The position numbers and the translations under genes were made by a program. A DNA stretch of 51,640 nt from Planctomycetota bacterium. Its GTDB lineage: Bacteria > Planctomycetota > Planctomycetia > Pirellulales > Pirellulaceae. The notes beneath the pieces were generated by a model that saw only the letters and a program-made list of their open reading frames with translations, did not search any database and was not told where the DNA came from. The stretch is taken from positions 1 to 51,640 of the forward strand of contig JAFLCP010000045.1 of assembly GCA_017303505.1 (NCBI GenBank). Reading direction: 5' to 3'. Below are positions 1 to 8,758 of this stretch, piece by piece; position 1 is the stretch's first letter, and each line of letters starts with the position of its first letter.

Positions 1-243
1 ATGGTGTGCTACGACGCTCCTGAAATTAAAAGCGTCAAAATATCGGAGGCCATCAAGAGCTTAGGGCGAGTTAACCCAACCAGCTCGATTGTCATCGCCG
101 CCAAAGCAATGGGACTCAGTTTCGGTGATATCCCCGGCTACTCGAATCCATTCAAAGATTCCAAAATCACCGAACTTCCCGCCTCATCGAAATACAATCC
201 AGCTCTACATCAACTTCCTAAGTTTGACGACGAAGAGATGTGA
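1..243 (+). CDS. C-terminal fragment, probably 6-phosphofructokinase (ATP- or PPi-dependent)
   Basis: This is the last 80 codons of a gene entering from the left edge; its real start lies outside the window, so the ATG at base 1 is probably internal. The segment near residues 20-45 ends in a pattern like A-x-A-M-G-L-S-F-G-D. That resembles the final strand and helix of many bacterial phosphofructokinases, where a variable 'VxxARxLGxxFGD' closes the core. A proline- and lysine-rich tail of about 35 residues follows. The catalytic part is not visible, so choice of phosphate donor cannot be judged. It converges on the reverse-strand ATPase gene. The family call rests on one short motif and could be wrong. 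Confidence 0.4.
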   Translation: MVCYDAPEIKSVKISEAIKSLGRVNPTSSIVIAAKAMGLSFGDIPGYSNPFKDSKITELPASSKYNPALHQLPKFDDEEM

Positions 244-298
244 CATGGGGCGATTCGATTTGTTGCCACAAGAACTCAATCGAGCCTACGAAGCCGGT

Positions 299-330
299 CT
301 GGAAAACTCTTCGAGTTACGGGTTTTCCAG
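299..330. terminator. Hairpin between convergent genes, possible bidirectional terminator
   Basis: Bases 299-307 (CTGGAAAAC) and 322-330 (GTTTTCCAG) form a perfect 9-bp inverted repeat with a 14-base loop. It lies just after the phosphofructokinase-like tail and spans the stop codon of the reverse-strand ATPase gene. No T-run follows on either strand, so intrinsic termination is only suggested. Confidence 0.35.
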
Positions 331-1806
331 ACTTAACTGCTCGCGCTGATACACCGCCAGAACCGACTCAAAGGTCTCGGGCTGAATTTTGAAGTCAGGT
401 TGCGAGGTGGTGAAGCGTTTGCAATGCTCGGTCACCAAGCGATATAGAAAACGGAAAAGATGACGCGGCACTTGCAAGCTTTGCATCACTTGAACTAGCC
501 GATCCCGACTTATCTTGGGATCAAACCAATCCTCAGGCTTCACTACCACATTCTCTTCCGCACAAGCTTTCATACGTGCCGCGACAAGATCGTAAAGCGC
601 CTCGCCTGTCCATCCAAAATGTGCAATGACATTTTGTTTATCGAGCCGAGCTCGCTCGTGAAAATCGCGACTTTCCTTTTCAATGAAACGATAGAGCTCC
701 TGCGGTAACATCATTTTGATGCCCAAGCCGGGATGTTTCAGTAGTTTATTGTCCAAGATCGGCCATACAAACAATCGCATTCTTTCGGGAGAGCCATTGA
801 TCAGATTCGGTTCGTCCACACGATCCATCAACACGATCATGCCTTGATAGTTGAGGACCTTCAGAACGCCTTGGAATTTCTCCAACAAGTTGTATCGATC
901 GTCACTGCGCTGCGATGTGGGCATCGGTTGACCGGCAAGTTCCGATAATGGAATTCGCATCAAGCCATATAACAACTGCCCGAGACTCTTGCGACCAACA
1001 CGCACGTGCTTTTTGATTCCCCAAGCAACCCATGTATTGCGAAGCAAGCGGTACAGATACGGAGCCCAACCCAACAGAATGATCCAAGGAAATGTCCAGA
1101 GAGCCGTTTTGAATGTGATGTGCGAGTTAGACAGCAGCCATATCATCAGCACGGCCATCACCGTCGACCACAAAGCGCCTCCAACAAAATCGAACCAGAC
1201 CGACCACGCTCGATAGCCAAGTTTCTTGCGCAAGAAACTATAGCGAGCATCAAAGGCCGTTGCCGTCGATTGATCGTAAATCAAAGACAACAACAGAAGG
1301 TCTCGAGCCTGTCCTCGATCGAATCGGTTGAGCTGATCCGCCAAGCCGGCATCGCTTCCATCAACGACAGCGTTCTGCTCGACGCGCTGACAAAATTTAG
1401 TAACACCCGCAGCTAGAATACCATCGATGTGATCCCACAATCGCCAAGCTTGCAGCATGCGTTCTGGCTTGCCTCGATACCACCAGCCGACTTTGTGTTC
1501 AAACTGTCCAAGAAAGGTGTTGAAATCGATATACGGAATGACATAGACGCGTTGTTGTGGAAAGTTGCGATTGTGATTGTCGAGTTGTTTTTCCAATTGC
1601 AATCGCATCGCCGTTTTGCCTGCGCCCTTCTGGCCAAATACAAGCGAGGTCGCCGGATCATTTGGGTCACCGTAAACCTTATCCCACGCTGGATGAAACG
1701 TGCTTTCGATGCAGGTATCTTTAAAAACAACGTCGGTTTGCGCATCTTCCTCTGCAAATGGATTTCTCAACAACTTGTGATGCGAAAGGAATTGTTGAAC
1801 GTTCAT
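316..1806 (-). CDS. Membrane-anchored P-loop ATPase, KAP-like
   Basis: A 496-residue protein with a clear Walker A (GQKGAGKT, residues 58-65) and a Walker B-like strand ending in D-R-V-D-E (about 323-332). Two hydrophobic helices, about 206-226 and 236-256, lie between these motifs. KAP-family NTPases (Kidins220, PifA) are known for transmembrane helices inserted inside the P-loop domain, so the layout fits a KAP or KAP-like ATPase. A segment near 443-457 (L-Q-V-P-R-H-L-F-R-F) could serve as an arginine-finger or sensor region; that is inference. KAP proteins act in membrane-associated signalling and, in PifA, phage exclusion. No defence gene adjoins, so I assign no biological role. Its start is ATG; the upstream 266 bases separate it from a divergent gene. 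Confidence 0.75.
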   Translation of the reverse strand: MNVQQFLSHHKLLRNPFAEEDAQTDVVFKDTCIESTFHPAWDKVYGDPNDPATSLVFGQKGAGKTAMRLQLEKQLDNHNRNFPQQRVYVIPYIDFNTFLGQFEHKVGWWYRGKPERMLQAWRLWDHIDGILAAGVTKFCQRVEQNAVVDGSDAGLADQLNRFDRGQARDLLLLSLIYDQSTATAFDARYSFLRKKLGYRAWSVWFDFVGGALWSTVMAVLMIWLLSNSHITFKTALWTFPWIILLGWAPYLYRLLRNTWVAWGIKKHVRVGRKSLGQLLYGLMRIPLSELAGQPMPTSQRSDDRYNLLEKFQGVLKVLNYQGMIVLMDRVDEPNLINGSPERMRLFVWPILDNKLLKHPGLGIKMMLPQELYRFIEKESRDFHERARLDKQNVIAHFGWTGEALYDLVAARMKACAEENVVVKPEDWFDPKISRDRLVQVMQSLQVPRHLFRFLYRLVTEHCKRFTTSQPDFKIQPETFESVLAVYQREQLSLENP

Positions 1807-1857
1807 CGAGACACCAAACCATTTACAAAGAAGCGACCAGTCGATTCAAGTCATACA

Positions 1858-1873
1858 ATCGGTACAAACCGAT
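1858..1873. promoter_or_regulatory. Short palindrome in divergent intergenic region
   Basis: ATCGGT-ACAA-ACCGAT is a perfect 6-bp inverted repeat with a 4-base spacer. It lies about 50 bases upstream of the KAP-like ATPase start, in the 266-base gap shared with the divergent M50-like gene. It could be an operator, or chance in AT-rich DNA. I saw nothing else recognisable in this gap. Confidence 0.25.
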
Positions 1874-2072
1874 CCAATTCGCACGATTACAATATGTCCA
1901 CTAATCTAGCATTCAAATTGCAACCAAATTGAACATTCGGGGTAGCAATAGCGTACAATTCATATGAGATTGCAGTAGCCTTCTTTTCCAATCCCATACA
2001 AAATGGCCAGATGGGATAAACTACCCCACCTGTTTTGATTACCACTAGTAGATCTAGGATGCAAACCGGCTC

Positions 2073-3209
2073 ATGGCAACGAGCGAATGGAGCTTACCAC
2101 TCGGAAACTGGTTGGGTAGTCGCTGGCGAATCAGCTGGGTATTGCTGACCGTCTGCTTGATTATCCTCACCATCAGTTTCTGGCGTCCCCCGACGCCTGC
2201 CGACTCGGACCTTTCGGTTCTGGGCCCGATCGTTGTTTCCGTTTTCGCTGTCAGTTTGATTATTCGTGAAATCATTGATTGGTTGCTGTCCCGTTCAGCG
2301 GGTGTCGCCAAAGGAGACGTCTGCATTGGGCCTTTGGGAAACATGGTCCCGCGCCGCCCTACCATCGCCGCTCGACGCGATTTGTTCTTGGCTGCTAGCG
2401 GTCCGATAACCCATTTGTTGCTCGGATTGATTGGGCTATCGATTTGCCTCGCCTATAACTTAAAACCGCAATGGAGTTGGCTTAATCCTGTAACGCCTCC
2501 GCCTCTCCAAGGTCGTTGGGATTGGGCACAAATCGGTGTCGCCACTTGGATCATTAATTGGTCTTTGGCCCTCTTGCGATTGCTCCCCACACAACCTCTG
2601 GATGGGCACATGATTTTGCTCAGTTCCATCCGGCTTCTACGCCCCGAACTCCCCAATATTTGGGCTGGATTAATTGTTCGTCACATCAGCCTGCTCATCG
2701 GCGCTTTGGCTTTGGGATTCAGCTTAGGGGCGTTTTTGTGGGGAACGAATCCAGGTTTGATTCCAGATTGGATCATACCTGCTAGCATTGCGGTTTTCTT
2801 GGTGTGGGGCGCTGTGAGTCGCCTCTCCAGCCTGGAATACAGCGAAGAGCCCTCTGGCGAACCTGCATTCCGTACCCCAGTGGCGGGCTTTCCACCCTCC
2901 TCTGTCACGCCGCTTCGCCGCGGTGCTGATTCGAGAAATGAAAGTGGTTATGAGGCTGGCTTTTCCCCAATGAGCGATGATTATTTCTACGACGAAGAAG
3001 AACATGGGCCCGATTGGGAAAACGACCACTGGGATGAGAAAGGAGACTCCGCCAAAGAAAACGCGATGCCCGACATGCAAAAAATGGACGCGATTTTGGC
3101 CAAAATCCACGATTTCGGGGCTGATAGCCTGTCTATCGAAGAACGCGATTTACTCGCTAAAGTCAGCGAATTCCTGCGTCACAAACGTGGTGAACAAGAC
3201 AAGATATAG
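2073..3209 (+). CDS. M50 (site-2 protease)-like membrane protein lacking HExxH
   Basis: A 378-residue multi-pass membrane protein with the M50/S2P layout. A first helix spans about 20-36. The second, at about 50-72, should carry the zinc-binding HExxH but reads R-E-I-I-D (65-69). A GPITHLLLGL helix (110-119) follows, then a conserved L-P-T-Q-P-L-D-G-H segment (171-179) matching the third-ligand motif NxxPxxPLDG. Two more helices end near 255. The tail is acidic and disordered (about 300-330), then has a short helical motif (about 340-372: AILAKIHDFGADSLSIEERD) like the tails of some bacterial rhomboid and M50 proteins. With both histidines and the order H-E-x-x-H lost, proteolysis is unlikely; it is probably a pseudoprotease that binds or scaffolds membrane proteins. 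The only plausible start is ATG; the upstream AGGA is rather distant. Confidence 0.7.
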   Translation: MATSEWSLPLGNWLGSRWRISWVLLTVCLIILTISFWRPPTPADSDLSVLGPIVVSVFAVSLIIREIIDWLLSRSAGVAKGDVCIGPLGNMVPRRPTIAARRDLFLAASGPITHLLLGLIGLSICLAYNLKPQWSWLNPVTPPPLQGRWDWAQIGVATWIINWSLALLRLLPTQPLDGHMILLSSIRLLRPELPNIWAGLIVRHISLLIGALALGFSLGAFLWGTNPGLIPDWIIPASIAVFLVWGAVSRLSSLEYSEEPSGEPAFRTPVAGFPPSSVTPLRRGADSRNESGYEAGFSPMSDDYFYDEEEHGPDWENDHWDEKGDSAKENAMPDMQKMDAILAKIHDFGADSLSIEERDLLAKVSEFLRHKRGEQDKI

Positions 3210-3342
3210 ACATCCTATTTATTGCGGTTGCCTTTGACAGATCGGTCTGCCGCACTTCTAATCGAGATTGAATCAAAATCGAAACCGATTTTGGACGGTT
3301 TTCGACTCTTTTTGTGCTCAGAACTTCCGGGTAATTCTCCGC

Positions 3343-4776
3343 ATGCAACGGCTTCCCATCGTCAGCGATACCAACCCCTCCCAATCCACCAACGGACGAA
3401 CTGCTGGCGCGACCGAAGAGTGCAAAGGTTCTTACGCATTTGTCAGTCTCGGTTGCCCCAAAAATCTCGTGGATAGCGAGCGTATGTTGGGCCTCCTAAA
3501 GATCGATGGCTATCAGCTGGTTACAGATCCTGAGAAGTCCGATTTCGTGGTTGTCAACACGTGCGGCTTTATTGAAAGCGCTCGCCAAGAATCGATGTCG
3601 GCCATCGATCAAATGCTCGAACTCAAGCGAGCTGGAAAAATTCGAGGGGTCATCGTTTCGGGATGTTTGGCTGAACGTCAAAAAGAGAAGCTTCTCGAAG
3701 ATCGTCCCGACATCGATTGGTTGGTAGGTGTTTTCGGACGCGAAGAAATTACCAAAGTTGCCGATCGACTCATCGGTGGCTTGCATGAACAGCGAACCAT
3801 TTTCCGCCCAGCTCCGATTCGCGCGCTGTCCGACGAACAACGTCTCCAAGTAACGCCTAAGCACTTCGCATATCTGAAAATTTCCGAAGGTTGCGATCGA
3901 CTTTGCACCTTCTGCGCTATTCCCAAAATGCGAGGAAAACACGCGAGCAAACCACAAGACCAGATTATCGCTGAAGCCAAACAGCTCGCCGCCTCAGGTG
4001 TTCGTGAATTGGTGATTGTTGCCCAAGACACAACGTACTACGGCATCGATATCGACGGCAAACCACAACTCTCGGAACTGCTGCGCAAACTGGATCAGAT
4101 CGAAGGGGTCGATTGGATTCGCTTGATGTACTTCTATCCGATGTATATCGATGACGAATTGCTCGATACGATTGCGAATGCCAAGAAGATATTGCCTTAC
4201 ATTGACATTCCATTGCAGCATTGCAACGACATCATGCTAAAGCGCATGGCCCGACGCGTGAATCGTCGCGACACGGAAACGTTGTTGGCCAAGATGCGGG
4301 AGAAGATTCCAAATTTGGTATTGCGCACAACATTTATCACAGGATTCCCAGGCGAAACGGAAGAACAATTCGAAGAACTCTGCACCTTTATCGATGGAGC
4401 GGGATTCGAAAGAGCAGGGGTCTTTACTTATTCGTTTGAGCCAGACACTCCTGCTGCAAAACTAGATGACCATCTTTCGGACGAAGTGAAAGAACGACGC
4501 CGCGGAAGATTGATGGAGATTCAACAAAAGAACGCCTTTGCCTGGGCCGAATCGCAAGTCGGTTCGACCTTGGATGTGATTCTCGATCGACCGGTAGCTG
4601 GCCAAAAAAACGTTTGGATTGGTCGCAGCTATGCCGATGCTCCAGACGTCGATTCAGTCGTTTATGTAACCGGCGAGAAGAACAATCCACTCTCTGCAGG
4701 TCAAATCGTATCCTGTGAAGTCGTAATGGCTCGCGATTACGATTTAATCGCAGTTGCAGTTGGTAAGGGACGCTGA
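3343..4776 (+). CDS. rimO: Ribosomal protein uS12 methylthiotransferase RimO
   Basis: A radical-SAM enzyme that adds a methylthio group to an aspartate of ribosomal protein S12 (Asp88 in E. coli). An N-terminal UPF0004 domain starts with [17 protein letters not shown] and holds three cysteines (about 38, 74, 108) for one [4Fe-4S] cluster. The radical-SAM CxxxCxxC follows at about 184-191 (CDRLCTFC), and a TRAM-like RNA or protein-binding domain closes the protein. At 477 residues it is slightly longer than usual. An in-frame TTG 75 bases upstream would add a non-conserved extension, so I chose the ATG nearest the conserved domain, although neither start has a strong ribosome site. It is followed by ygfZ after 56 bases. 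Confidence 0.93.
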   Translation: MQRLPIVSDTNPSQSTNGRTAGATEECKGSYAFVSLGCPKNLVDSERMLGLLKIDGYQLVTDPEKSDFVVVNTCGFIESARQESMSAIDQMLELKRAGKIRGVIVSGCLAERQKEKLLEDRPDIDWLVGVFGREEITKVADRLIGGLHEQRTIFRPAPIRALSDEQRLQVTPKHFAYLKISEGCDRLCTFCAIPKMRGKHASKPQDQIIAEAKQLAASGVRELVIVAQDTTYYGIDIDGKPQLSELLRKLDQIEGVDWIRLMYFYPMYIDDELLDTIANAKKILPYIDIPLQHCNDIMLKRMARRVNRRDTETLLAKMREKIPNLVLRTTFITGFPGETEEQFEELCTFIDGAGFERAGVFTYSFEPDTPAAKLDDHLSDEVKERRRGRLMEIQQKNAFAWAESQVGSTLDVILDRPVAGQKNVWIGRSYADAPDVDSVVYVTGEKNNPLSAGQIVSCEVVMARDYDLIAVAVGKGR

Positions 4777-4832
4777 GCGACCGCTGGTCGAGGCGTTACC
4801 AAGCATTGTCACGCTACCTGTACGGCAACCAC

Positions 4833-5786
4833 ATGACCACGTCACACCCATTTGTTTGTTCCGAATCACGCCCCATCACCTTGGTGCGTGTGGCTGGAAA
4901 AGACGCTGCGAAATTCCTCAACAACTTTTGCACCAACGATATCAAGAGCCTTGGACCTGGTAATGGTTGTGAAGCCTTTTCCTGTGATGCCAAAGGCCGA
5001 ATCTTGTTTCACTGGAACGTCGCGTTTCTTCAAGATACATACTGGATTTCAGCGGCAGCCGAGGTTGGTGAACGACTTTGGACTCATCTCGACCGTTATC
5101 ACTTTCGCGAAGAGTTTGCGATGGATGATTTGAGCGGAAGTTGGTCCGAGTTGATCTTTGCAGGCGAGCCTTCGATTGGCTTTACCGCTCTCGCCGATGT
5201 TTGTCACGCTTCGCTAAAAAACATGTATTCAGCTGCTACCGTTCAACTGCATGAGCAGTCCGGTTATGTGCAAAAGCTCCCGATATTGGGAGCCGATGTC
5301 TATCATTTATTCGGCCCCAAATCTTGGATCGAACAGCTAGCCGTGTTAGCTCGAACATCAGCCGTTCCATTAACGCTAAAAGACATCGAGCAACGTCGTA
5401 TCGCCGCAGGTTGGCCATTGGCTCATATCGATTATGACGAGAAGACGATTCCCCAGGAATTGAACCGCGATAGCGCAACCATCTCGTTCAACAAAGGCTG
5501 CTATATCGGACAGGAAACGGTCGCTCGTTTGGATGCGATGGGACAAGTGCAACGAAAGTTGGTTGGATTCACATTCCAGCATGAACTTCCATCAACACCG
5601 TTCAGCGTTAAACAAGATGAAAAAGAAATTGCCACCATTTCATCTTGGTGTAAAGATCCGCGCGGCCATGGGCATATTGGAATTGGCTTCGCTCGCCGCA
5701 GCCATTTTCAGCCGGGGACCGTTCTCAGTAATTCAGATAACCCCATCACCGTTTCAGCGTTACCATTCCCGAATGAAGCGCACTGA
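4833..5786 (+). CDS. ygfZ: YgfZ/GcvT-like folate-binding protein (Fe-S enzyme support)
   Basis: A 317-residue member of the GcvT-like tetrahydrofolate-binding family. The family signature K-G-C-Y-I-G-Q-E is complete at about 221-228, including the cysteine essential in E. coli YgfZ. In E. coli the protein helps maintain certain Fe-S enzymes, notably the methylthiotransferase MiaB, a paralogue of RimO. Here it sits directly downstream of rimO, which suggests the same kind of partnership. The ATG chosen begins 27 bases after an in-frame TTG; the extra nine residues look non-conserved. The gene for lhgO starts 20 bases after its stop, so the three probably share a transcript. Confidence 0.88.
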   Translation: MTTSHPFVCSESRPITLVRVAGKDAAKFLNNFCTNDIKSLGPGNGCEAFSCDAKGRILFHWNVAFLQDTYWISAAAEVGERLWTHLDRYHFREEFAMDDLSGSWSELIFAGEPSIGFTALADVCHASLKNMYSAATVQLHEQSGYVQKLPILGADVYHLFGPKSWIEQLAVLARTSAVPLTLKDIEQRRIAAGWPLAHIDYDEKTIPQELNRDSATISFNKGCYIGQETVARLDAMGQVQRKLVGFTFQHELPSTPFSVKQDEKEIATISSWCKDPRGHGHIGIGFARRSHFQPGTVLSNSDNPITVSALPFPNEAH

Positions 5787-5806
5787 TCGATAGGAAGTCA
5801 CCGAAC

Positions 5807-7024
5807 ATGGCGCAGCATCAGGTGGACTTTGCCATTATTGGCGGCGGGATTGTCGGCTTGGCTACGGCCTATCAGATTTTGAACCATTACCGCGATGCCA
5901 CGATCGCACTTCTTGAAAAAGAAAACCAAGTTGCCGCGCATCAATCGGGGCGAAACTCTGGCGTGCTCCATTCAGGGATTTATTACAAACCTGGATCTCT
6001 GAAGGCGGTGACCTGCCGTGAAGGGAAATTGCTGATGGAGGAATTCTGTCGGCAAAATTCGATTCGGTTTGAACGCTGCGGCAAAGTTATTGTCGCGTTG
6101 GATGAACAAGAAATCCCTTTGCTCGAACGTATCTACGACCGAGGTCAAGGCAATGGGGTGAATTGCGTCAGAATCGATCAGAAACAACTGAAAGAGCTGG
6201 AACCGCACGCTGCGGGTATTTCAGCGATTCATGTGCGTGAAGCGGGCATAGTCGATTACCCCGGAGTCTGCCGACGATTCGCAGATATTTTGCGTGAACG
6301 CAATCAACAAGTGTGGCTCAACGCTGAAGTAGTTGATATCAAGCAAAAGGCAGAGTTTGTTGAATTAAAAACTCGCAAGGAAGTGCTTCAGGCACGTTAT
6401 GTGGTGAATTGTGGAGGCCTGCATAGCGATCGCTTGATTCGGATGGCAGGAGATAAACCGCCTGCGAAAATCGTCCCCTTTCGCGGCGAGTACTACCAGC
6501 TCAAACCAGAGTTTCGACAGCTATGTAAGAACCTTATCTATCCGGTGCCTGACCCTGAATTTCCCTTCCTAGGTGTCCATTTGACGCGTATGGTCGACGG
6601 ATCGGTCGAATGTGGCCCCAACGCCGTATTGGCACTAGCCCGCGAAGGTTACAATTGGCTTACGCTTAACCCCAAAGATTTGCTGGAAAGCTTGTCTTAT
6701 TCAGGCTTTTTGAAGATGGCGGGTAAACATTGGAGCAAAGGCTTGGGTGAAATCCAACGCTCGCTCTCCAAGGGAGCTTTTGTGCGGGCTTTGCAACGTT
6801 TAGTACCCGATCTTCGCGAAGAATACTTAATTCCTTGCCGAGCGGGTGTGCGAGCCCAGGCAGTTACCGCCGAAGGAAGTCTAGTGGATGACTTTCTTTT
6901 CCTTCGCAAGGAACGGATGATCCACGTTTGTAATGCACCGAGCCCCGCAGCCACCGCCTCTCTTAAGATTGGCGAGACAATTCTAGGAGAACTTCAACAG
7001 ATCGTTACCGCGGATCAAAACTAG
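5807..7024 (+). CDS. lhgO: L-2-hydroxyglutarate oxidase/dehydrogenase (FAD)
   Basis: A 405-residue FAD-dependent oxidoreductase of the DAO family. The N-terminal dinucleotide fold GGGIVGLATAY (about 12-22) is followed by a segment containing HQSGRNSGVLHSGIYY, highly typical of LhgO/YgaF. The family oxidises L-2-hydroxyglutarate to 2-oxoglutarate, repairing an off-product of malate dehydrogenase and, in E. coli, passing electrons to membrane quinone. A good ribosome site (AGGAAG) precedes the ATG. It is the third gene of the rimO-ygfZ-lhgO run. No terminator hairpin is evident in the 173 bases before the next gene. Confidence 0.93.
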   Translation: MAQHQVDFAIIGGGIVGLATAYQILNHYRDATIALLEKENQVAAHQSGRNSGVLHSGIYYKPGSLKAVTCREGKLLMEEFCRQNSIRFERCGKVIVALDEQEIPLLERIYDRGQGNGVNCVRIDQKQLKELEPHAAGISAIHVREAGIVDYPGVCRRFADILRERNQQVWLNAEVVDIKQKAEFVELKTRKEVLQARYVVNCGGLHSDRLIRMAGDKPPAKIVPFRGEYYQLKPEFRQLCKNLIYPVPDPEFPFLGVHLTRMVDGSVECGPNAVLALAREGYNWLTLNPKDLLESLSYSGFLKMAGKHWSKGLGEIQRSLSKGAFVRALQRLVPDLREEYLIPCRAGVRAQAVTAEGSLVDDFLFLRKERMIHVCNAPSPAATASLKIGETILGELQQIVTADQN

Positions 7025-7197
7025 AATAGAATCCGGGGGTAATAAAGCGTAAAATAGCTCTGTTGAGGGAACCTTTCGGACCACAAACTCGTAGTAGTGC
7101 TATTCCTGGCGGAGCCCTTTCCAAAAACGAGTGAGACTAAGCTGCGTCGGAAGTTTCCATCTGTGACGGTATCTCCATTTCTCAAGAAAATATCGAT

Positions 7198-8718
7198 ATG
7201 ACCGACGCCGGCCAACATCGTAAAAGAACCTCTTCAGAAGCGGAGCTTATCGGCAAAAAACTAGGCCCCTACCAAATTCTGCAACGGATTGGCCAAGGTG
7301 GGATGGCCGAGGTCTATTTGGCTGTGCATGAACGGCTACATCGACAGGTGGCCATCAAAGTTCTTCGCCATGAACTTGCGACTTCCACCAACCTGCAGCG
7401 TTTTCTACAAGAGGCTCGGGCCTCCGCAGCCTTGGTTCATCCCAATATTGTGCAGGTGTACGACATTGGGAAACACGACGAATTAAACTACATTGCCCAA
7501 GAGTATGTTGCCGGCGTTAACCTCAAAGAGCATTTGCAAAAAACGCCCCGTCATAGGCTCGGCTTGCGCGAAACGTTGAGCATCTTGCTTCAGGTAACAG
7601 CTGCACTCCAGCAATCCAGTCTCACAGGCATCGTCCATCGCGACATCAAACCCGAGAACATTTTGCTCACGCCCAAAGGTGAAGCCAAAGTAGCCGATTT
7701 TGGTTTAGCGCGAGCGGCCCACTTTGATACCGGCGAGTTGACCAAAGTCAATATGACTCTGGGGACGCCACTCTACATGAGCCCCGAACAAATTCGTGGT
7801 GAAGAGGTTGACTCTCGCAGCGATTTGTATTCCTTGGGTGTCACACTCTTTCACATTCTAAGCGGTCGAACTCCTTTTGTGGGAGATACACCGCTGAGTT
7901 TGGCTGTTCAACATTTGCAGACGGCTCCACCAAGTTTGTTGGAATTACGACCCGACCTTCCCAAGCCCGTGGTCGAATTGGTGATGCGTCTAATGGCCAA
8001 AGATGCCAAGGATCGCCCAAGTTCTCCTACCGCTTTATTGACCGAATTGGAAGAGCTTCGCAAGCAATTGCAACCGGAAGTATGGCCGACCACTCTCATT
8101 CCGCTGCCAACGGTTCAGCCGCATCTGCAAGTCAACAGTTCGGTTCACATGGCCACAGTCGCATTATCGCGAATTAGCAACTCACGTTCGCGGTGGTTGC
8201 CTGTCCTTGGAATCGCTTGCGCTACGTTTCTCGCGGGAACAATCGGCTATTACGGATTCCTGCGGGCGAATCCGTCGCCGCTCCCTACACAAGTCAGTCC
8301 ACCTTTGGTGCAACGGCAAGATAGCGTTCAAAATCAGTATCTCTTTGCACTTTACAACAACACCGAATTGCATTGGCGAGCGGTAACCGATTATTTCCCA
8401 CCATCTGCCAACGAATTGAATCGAGTCTACGGTGCTAAAGCCAACTTGCAACTCGCCAAATGGTATCGTGACCATTCACTGGATGATAAAGCGGTTACCA
8501 TTTTGAAACGCTTGAAAGGTCAACAGGTCCCTGTGTTCTGTCACATCATGGCGTCGATTGAGTTAGCGTCGATCTACAGGCAAAAAGGGGATGAAAAGAA
8601 TAGCGACATTGAACTATCCGAAGCATTGCAGCTCTCCTCTCAACTTGATCCATCTCAGAAAAATGAAATCAATCGACGCCTTCCCGAAAATTTGAACGGA
8701 CTCTGGCAAACCACCTAA
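7198..8718 (+). CDS. Membrane-anchored Ser/Thr protein kinase (PASTA-less Hanks type)
   Basis: A Hanks-type kinase of 506 residues. The glycine loop GQGGMAEV is at 32-39, the ATP-binding lysine at 54, the catalytic loop HRDIKPEN at 147-154, DFG at 167-169 and the activation segment ends GTPLYMSPE (189-197). All key residues are present, so it should be active. One transmembrane helix (about 333-354) places a C-terminal domain of about 150 residues in the periplasm; it looks helical and TPR-like (YRDHSLDDKAVTILKRL) and has no PASTA or NHL repeats. Such kinases are abundant in planctomycetes. It is followed after 40 bases by a secreted phosphatase gene; the two catalytic domains would lie on opposite sides of the membrane. 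Confidence 0.92.
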   Translation: MTDAGQHRKRTSSEAELIGKKLGPYQILQRIGQGGMAEVYLAVHERLHRQVAIKVLRHELATSTNLQRFLQEARASAALVHPNIVQVYDIGKHDELNYIAQEYVAGVNLKEHLQKTPRHRLGLRETLSILLQVTAALQQSSLTGIVHRDIKPENILLTPKGEAKVADFGLARAAHFDTGELTKVNMTLGTPLYMSPEQIRGEEVDSRSDLYSLGVTLFHILSGRTPFVGDTPLSLAVQHLQTAPPSLLELRPDLPKPVVELVMRLMAKDAKDRPSSPTALLTELEELRKQLQPEVWPTTLIPLPTVQPHLQVNSSVHMATVALSRISNSRSRWLPVLGIACATFLAGTIGYYGFLRANPSPLPTQVSPPLVQRQDSVQNQYLFALYNNTELHWRAVTDYFPPSANELNRVYGAKANLQLAKWYRDHSLDDKAVTILKRLKGQQVPVFCHIMASIELASIYRQKGDEKNSDIELSEALQLSSQLDPSQKNEINRRLPENLNGLWQTT

Positions 8719-8758
8719 ATCCCAAATCACTTTTCTGTCAGCGTTGCGGAGTTTTTCC

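Noticed and set aside
1429-1932. 167-codon forward frame
   Set aside because: Antisense to the start of the KAP-like ATPase gene; no domain and no ribosome site.
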